Of a stretch of DNA of 64,000 bases, positions 60,214 through 64,000 are shown in pieces. The stretch is taken from the NCBI GenBank assembly GCA_902618795.1, contig CACNCF010000002.1:1-64000 (forward strand), read 5' to 3'. The first letter of the stretch is position 1; each line of letters starts with the position of its first letter. The notes beneath the pieces were generated by a model. It made no database searches, was not told the origin of the DNA, and worked only from the letters and a program-made list of their open reading frames with translations. This DNA comes from an uncultured Prochlorococcus sp. Its GTDB lineage: Bacteria > Cyanobacteriota > Cyanobacteriia > PCC-6307 > Cyanobiaceae. The translations under genes and the position numbers were made by a program.

Positions 60214-60741
60214 TTAACCTTTGTATTTTGTCTCAACAAATCCTAGTTGGAACAAACTTTCATAAGCTTCTTTACCTTCAGGGCTATTAGGTGACATTAT
60301 TCTAATTGTTTCAACAAGTAGGGGTACTGCAACCTCAGGCTTTTCAGTTTTTATATATAAAGAAGCTAATCTCTCATTTGATTCTGCCAAAATTTGTAAT
60401 GTTTGCTTTCCTTTCCGTTGCATTTCATTTGGTATTCTCGCATCAATCCCTTTGAACGATGAATTTAAATCAGAATAAAAAGACGCAAGTTGCTTTGCTA
60501 ATTTTCTAGCATCTAAATAAAAATCCTTAGCTTTTTCAAAATCCCCGTTTTTAATATACTTATCACCTTCTATTAAAAAATATTCAACGTTTGAGATGGA
60601 GAGCTTTTTACTCTCATTTGAGAGTACTCTGAAGTCTTTTGGATTCTTTATTTCTGCATGAACTTTATTTGTGTAAGTAAAATTTCCAAAAAATATAAAT
60701 AAAATTGGGATTAATTTTAAGAATTTCATTTTCTTTTTCAA
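60214..60741 (-). CDS. Secreted TPR-like hypothetical protein (175 aa)
   Basis: Signal peptide (about 1-28, ending VHA). Two helical repeat-like segments (YIKNGDFEKAKDFYLDARKL, IKTEKPEVAVPLLVETIRIM) suggest TPR fold. It lies between bolA and the acyltransferase on the same strand. Function unknown. Confidence 0.6.
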   Translation of the reverse strand: MKKKMKFLKLIPILFIFFGNFTYTNKVHAEIKNPKDFRVLSNESKKLSISNVEYFLIEGDKYIKNGDFEKAKDFYLDARKLAKQLASFYSDLNSSFKGIDARIPNEMQRKGKQTLQILAESNERLASLYIKTEKPEVAVPLLVETIRIMSPNSPEGKEAYESLFQLGFVETKYKG

Positions 60742-60772
60742 TTATTAAAACACATAGTAACTTATTGCAGAT

Positions 60773-61447
60773 TCATCTACCTATATTTTTTAATGCTTTT
60801 TCTTCCTCTTGGGTCATTTTTTCATTTAGAAATTTATTAAAGTCCTTGATAGTAAAGTTTGAGTAATTATTAATTGGTATTGGTTTTCCAAAGGATAAAC
60901 AAAATTCGCTCCTAAAGTTCGGAGGTATTTTGCTGTAAGCAATTCCAATTGGAATAATAGTAATAGAAGTTGTTTTTTTGCTGGCTAATCTAGCTAATCT
61001 ATATAGTCCTTCTTTGAGAACTAATTTTTTTCCATATCTATTAATCTTTCCTTCGGGGAAAACAACTAGCTGTTCTCCTTTTTCTATGAGATCAATTGCA
61101 TATTTTAAAGCTGAAAGAGATGGCGATAATTGATTTATTGAAAAACATCCAAGTCTTTTTAAAAACCAACCTTGTATTCCTCTCATTTCGGATTTAGTAA
61201 CCATAAATCTACAATCCTTTTTTGTTACCCTTCTACCCATCGCCATTGTGAGTATTAAGCCGTCCCATCTTGATCTGTGAGTTGGAGCTAGAATGATAGA
61301 GGTATTTATGGGAATCGAAAAACCATTTTTTAATATTTTCTTTTTTCTAAAAAAGAATCTCAAAACAACGTCCTGAGTAACGAACATTGCAATAAATCCC
61401 AATACAGGGTTGATTTTATGCCAAATATTTAAGGAATTCTTCTTCAA
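60773..61447 (-). CDS. plsC: 1-acyl-glycerol-3-phosphate acyltransferase
   Basis: 224 residues. Acyltransferase motif I APTHRSRWDGL (HX4D) and motif III VVFPEGKINR, with a hydrophobic N-terminal segment. It makes phosphatidic acid for membrane lipids. Divergent from pdxJ, with which its 5' end overlaps only if a longer pdxJ start is used. Confidence 0.85.
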   Translation of the reverse strand: MKKNSLNIWHKINPVLGFIAMFVTQDVVLRFFFRKKKILKNGFSIPINTSIILAPTHRSRWDGLILTMAMGRRVTKKDCRFMVTKSEMRGIQGWFLKRLGCFSINQLSPSLSALKYAIDLIEKGEQLVVFPEGKINRYGKKLVLKEGLYRLARLASKKTTSITIIPIGIAYSKIPPNFRSEFCLSFGKPIPINNYSNFTIKDFNKFLNEKMTQEEEKALKNIGR

Positions 61448-61547
61448 GTTCTATTTACTATATATTAATAATTTAAGTGTTTGCCTTTTTTTATTAGCTA
61501 TTATTGGGCGGTTACTAGATTGTCTAGAAACTAAGATTTTCAAAATT

Positions 61548-62264
61548 ATGGCTACTTTAGGAGTAAACATTGATCATATTGCAAATGTAAGGCAAGCAAG
61601 GAAAACTGTCGAGCCTGACCCTGTGCAATTTGCTTTTTTAGCTGAATTAGGAGGGGCAGACTCCATAACGGTGCATCTCAGAGAAGATAGAAGACATATA
61701 CAAGATAGGGACGTATTCCTTCTGAAAGAGACTATAAAAACAAAACTCAATTTAGAGATGGCTGCTACTGAAGAAATGTTAGTAATGGCTAAAAAAATTC
61801 TTCCCGATTATGTAACACTTGTACCTGAGAAAAGAGAGGAAGTTACTACTGAAGGCGGATTGGATTTAAAAAGCAATGTACAATATTTTAAGAAGGCTGT
61901 TGGGAATTTAAAGGATTCAAATATAGAAGTAAGCGCATTTATTGATCCTCTTGGTGAACAGATAAATTATTCCAAAGAAATAGGCTTTGATTTTATAGAA
62001 TTACATACTGGAAAATATGCTGAACTATCGGGATCTGAACAATATAAAGAGCTCCAAAGGATTATAGAGTCTACACATTTAGCAAATGACCTTGGATTAG
62101 TTGTTAATGCTGGTCATGGCCTGAACTACAATAATGTAAAAAAAATTGCATCAATTAACAATATGAACGAGTTGAACATAGGTCATAGTATTGTTGCAAG
62201 GGCTTTAGCGATAGGATTAGAAAAGTCTGTACGTGAAATGAAGTCCCTTATCAAATCAAATTAA
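61548..62264 (+). CDS. pdxJ: Pyridoxine 5'-phosphate synthase PdxJ
   Basis: 238 residues from ATG 61548; the frame extends to 61410 but that part is hydrophobic and unlike PdxJ. The product begins MATLGVNIDHIANVRQARKT, then HLREDRRHIQD, and LVVNAGHGLNYNNV late. Condenses 3-amino-1-phosphohydroxyacetone with deoxyxylulose phosphate to form vitamin B6. Confidence 0.95.
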   Translation: MATLGVNIDHIANVRQARKTVEPDPVQFAFLAELGGADSITVHLREDRRHIQDRDVFLLKETIKTKLNLEMAATEEMLVMAKKILPDYVTLVPEKREEVTTEGGLDLKSNVQYFKKAVGNLKDSNIEVSAFIDPLGEQINYSKEIGFDFIELHTGKYAELSGSEQYKELQRIIESTHLANDLGLVVNAGHGLNYNNVKKIASINNMNELNIGHSIVARALAIGLEKSVREMKSLIKSN

Positions 62265-62272
62265 ATTTCAAA

Positions 62273-62590
62273 ATGACAACATACTTTTTCGTTGCGGCAA
62301 GTGAAAAGTTTTTAACAGTTGAAGAACCACTTGATGAAATTTTGAAAGAGAGAATGAGGAACTATAAAGAAAATAATAAAGAAATAGATTTTTGGCTCTT
62401 AAAAAATCCATCATTTTTACAAACGACCCAATTTGCTGATTTAAAAGCAAAAATTCCATCTACCCCAGCAGTTGTTTTATCTACTGATAAAAAATTTGTA
62501 ACTTTCTTAAAGCTTCGTTTAGAGTTTGTTGCTGTGGGGGAATTCGAATGTCCTAATGCAGAAATAATAGATCCATTTAAAGTTGAGTAA
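62273..62590 (+). CDS. ycf54: Ycf54-family protein
   Basis: 105 residues: MTTYFFVAASEKFLTVEEPL, then KEIDFWLLKNPSFL and FVTFLKLRLEFVAVGEF. Ycf54 assists the Mg-protoporphyrin IX monomethyl ester cyclase in chlorophyll synthesis. It follows pdxJ by 8 bases. Confidence 0.9.
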   Translation: MTTYFFVAASEKFLTVEEPLDEILKERMRNYKENNKEIDFWLLKNPSFLQTTQFADLKAKIPSTPAVVLSTDKKFVTFLKLRLEFVAVGEFECPNAEIIDPFKVE

Positions 62591-62607
62591 CATAACAAAC
62601 TAGTAAA

Positions 62608-64000
62608 TTGCTCAACATTTATAAGTCAAATAAAATTGAAGTAATTAGTGAGCTGTTAGCAAAGGAATTAAAAATATGTCCTCCGCCTATAAATGAGAAA
62701 TTAGAAATAGTAGTCCCCAATTACTTTTTGGGGAATTGGTTACGTGAACAAATAACTATAAAAAACAAAATAAGTGCTCTTTATGAATTAAAGACAATAT
62801 CAACTTATACAGAATCTTTATTGACAAATTTTTTCCCTGCAATTGATATGAGCGCATGGAATTTTGAGTCAATTAAATGGGGTATTATTGATTCCTTGGA
62901 AGAATTAAATAGCTTTAAAGAATCATTTCCGCTTAGAAATTGGATTAATAAATATTTGGATAATAAAAAGACAATTGATGGAGACATATATAATCTCACA
63001 AAAAAGATCACGAATAATTTTATTGATTATCTGATTTTTAGACCTGAAATGATTGCTCAATGGAATAGATATGAAATTAATTCATCTAATCTATTTAAGA
63101 ATTTAAACTCAGATCAATTTTGGCAACCTATTTTATATAAATTATTAGAGGGAAAGATATCTGAGAAGCCATCATGCTTATACATGATTGAAGTAATAAA
63201 GAATTTAAGAAAAATTAAAAAAGTTCAATTTCAAGTACCAAATCAAATTTATATTTTTTCAGATAATAACTTATCTAAACTACATATTAATTTTTATTCA
63301 GAACTTTCAAAATTTATTAAGGTAAATTTGTATTTATTATCTCCTGGAGAAGATTTATGGAATAGAATAAATTGTCTTGAAGGAGAGTTGGAATTTGATA
63401 ATAATGAAAGTAAATTGAATTTAAATAATACAAATATAGAGAAAATATTTGTTAAATTTGGAGCAAACTTTCAGAAATTAATTGATGAAAATATTTTTAA
63501 AGAAGGTATAAATTTAAAAAATAATCTTATTTATCTCGATCCAACAACTAATTTTCATAATAAGAAAGATATTCCTCTTCTTAATCAAATACAAAAAAGA
63601 CTAATTGATAATAATAGCGTTGATTTTATAGTAAGTGAAAGGGATGATTCAATATTACTTTGTGAGCATTTTAATCAGAATAGTCAATTTGAATATTTAA
63701 GAAATAAAATTATAGAAATAATAAATTCTTGCGAGAATATTAAATATAGTGATATTGCTGTTTTATCTCCAAAATCCAATTTAATTAAACCTTATCTAAG
63801 GTACATCTTTAATAATGAGTTAATTAATGGTGAAAAGATACCTTATTTTTTTATTGATGAGGATAATCATGACTCTTCAGGCATTTATGAATTTCTAATT
63901 GACATCACTGAAATAGCAAGTGAAAAATTTACACTTGAAAAAATAGATTATATTCTTTCAAAAAAAGTTACTCAGAACATTTTTGATTTTAATCTTACTG
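62608..64000 (+). CDS. recC: Exodeoxyribonuclease V gamma subunit RecC, 3' end outside the window
   Basis: 464 codons from TTG 62608, open to the window end. N-terminal LNIYKSNKIEVISELLAKEL, then VVPNYFLGNWLREQI, and the later segment YSDIAVLSPKSNLIKPYLRY match the helicase-like RecC start. RecBCD repairs double-strand breaks and degrades foreign linear DNA. A 68-codon minus-strand frame inside it is a shadow. Confidence 0.85.
   Translation, partial: MLNIYKSNKIEVISELLAKELKICPPPINEKLEIVVPNYFLGNWLREQITIKNKISALYELKTISTYTESLLTNFFPAIDMSAWNFESIKWGIIDSLEELNSFKESFPLRNWINKYLDNKKTIDGDIYNLTKKITNNFIDYLIFRPEMIAQWNRYEINSSNLFKNLNSDQFWQPILYKLLEGKISEKPSCLYMIEVIKNLRKIKKVQFQVPNQIYIFSDNNLSKLHINFYSELSKFIKVNLYLLSPGEDLWNRINCLEGELEFDNNESKLNLNNTNIEKIFVKFGANFQKLIDENIFKEGINLKNNLIYLDPTTNFHNKKDIPLLNQIQKRLIDNNSVDFIVSERDDSILLCEHFNQNSQFEYLRNKIIEIINSCENIKYSDIAVLSPKSNLIKPYLRYIFNNELINGEKIPYFFIDEDNHDSSGIYEFLIDITEIASEKFTLEKIDYILSKKVTQNIFDFNLT

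Noticed and set aside
61410-61547. N-terminal extension of PdxJ
   Set aside because: The family starts at MATLGVN, and the extension is hydrophobic and overlaps plsC.

Overview
The window looks like a chromosomal stretch of a high-light-adapted Prochlorococcus. The DNA is very AT-rich. Small photosynthesis genes sit beside housekeeping genes (psbY, a 35-residue high-light-inducible protein, crtH, ycf54, a TrmFO-type enzyme, pdxJ, recC), and there are many short genus-specific proteins and the pho/pst gene set of this genus. No strain is claimed.

Layout. 1-1.5 kb is the end of a putative methyltransferase gene in island-like DNA. From 1.5 to 46.1 kb lies a large accessory region. It is bounded on the right by an intact tRNA-Pro(UGG) gene on the minus strand (46041-46114). 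Three displaced copies of that tRNA's 3' half lie at 1574, 40815 and 41023. Two of them carry a copy of the tRNA's terminator, and a tyrosine-recombinase remnant sits beside the leftmost. This is the footprint of repeated integration at one tRNA gene. From 46.4 to 53.5 kb there is an unusually GC-rich outer-membrane barrel gene and two porin genes that share 996 identical bp on either side of a TPR-sulfotransferase gene. From 54 to 64 kb the window is ordinary core genome.

Contents of the accessory region. 2.3-10.7 kb holds a His-rich zinc-binding protein behind a Zur-like box, then many small secreted proteins, a secreted amidohydrolase and a polysaccharide lyase. 11.2-19.1 kb is a phosphonate island: a 2-aminoethylphosphonate-type ABC transporter, a phosphonatase-like HAD enzyme, an FAD oxidoreductase, a PhnZ-like HD oxygenase, a Nudix hydrolase and a second HAD protein. 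22-25.5 kb is phnDCEE, divergent from a Crp-type regulator. 28.7-36.1 kb is the phosphate regulon: phoB, phoR, a phytase-esterase, an outer-membrane porin and pstS, with tandem 11-bp-spaced Pho-box-like sites. 36.1-40.1 kb is a chrA-arsJ-gapdh / arsR cluster for arsenate that enters through the phosphate route. Together these genes scavenge phosphate and phosphonates and deal with arsenate taken up by mistake.

The most novel unit is 41.0-46.0 kb. Between the innermost tRNA fragment and the intact tRNA are a DUF2130 coiled-coil protein, a toxin-antitoxin-like pair with overlapping ATGA, an orphan strong terminator (possible small RNA), an array of 11 iteron-like 10-11 bp repeats, and a protein with an RmuC-like nuclease domain followed by a ribbon-helix-helix segment and coiled coil. 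Matching direct repeats lie at both ends. It looks like a small integrative, possibly replicating or defensive, element. A second unexplained pattern is a 16-bp motif found six times at the 3' ends of small alpha/beta-barrel genes, which look like cassettes.
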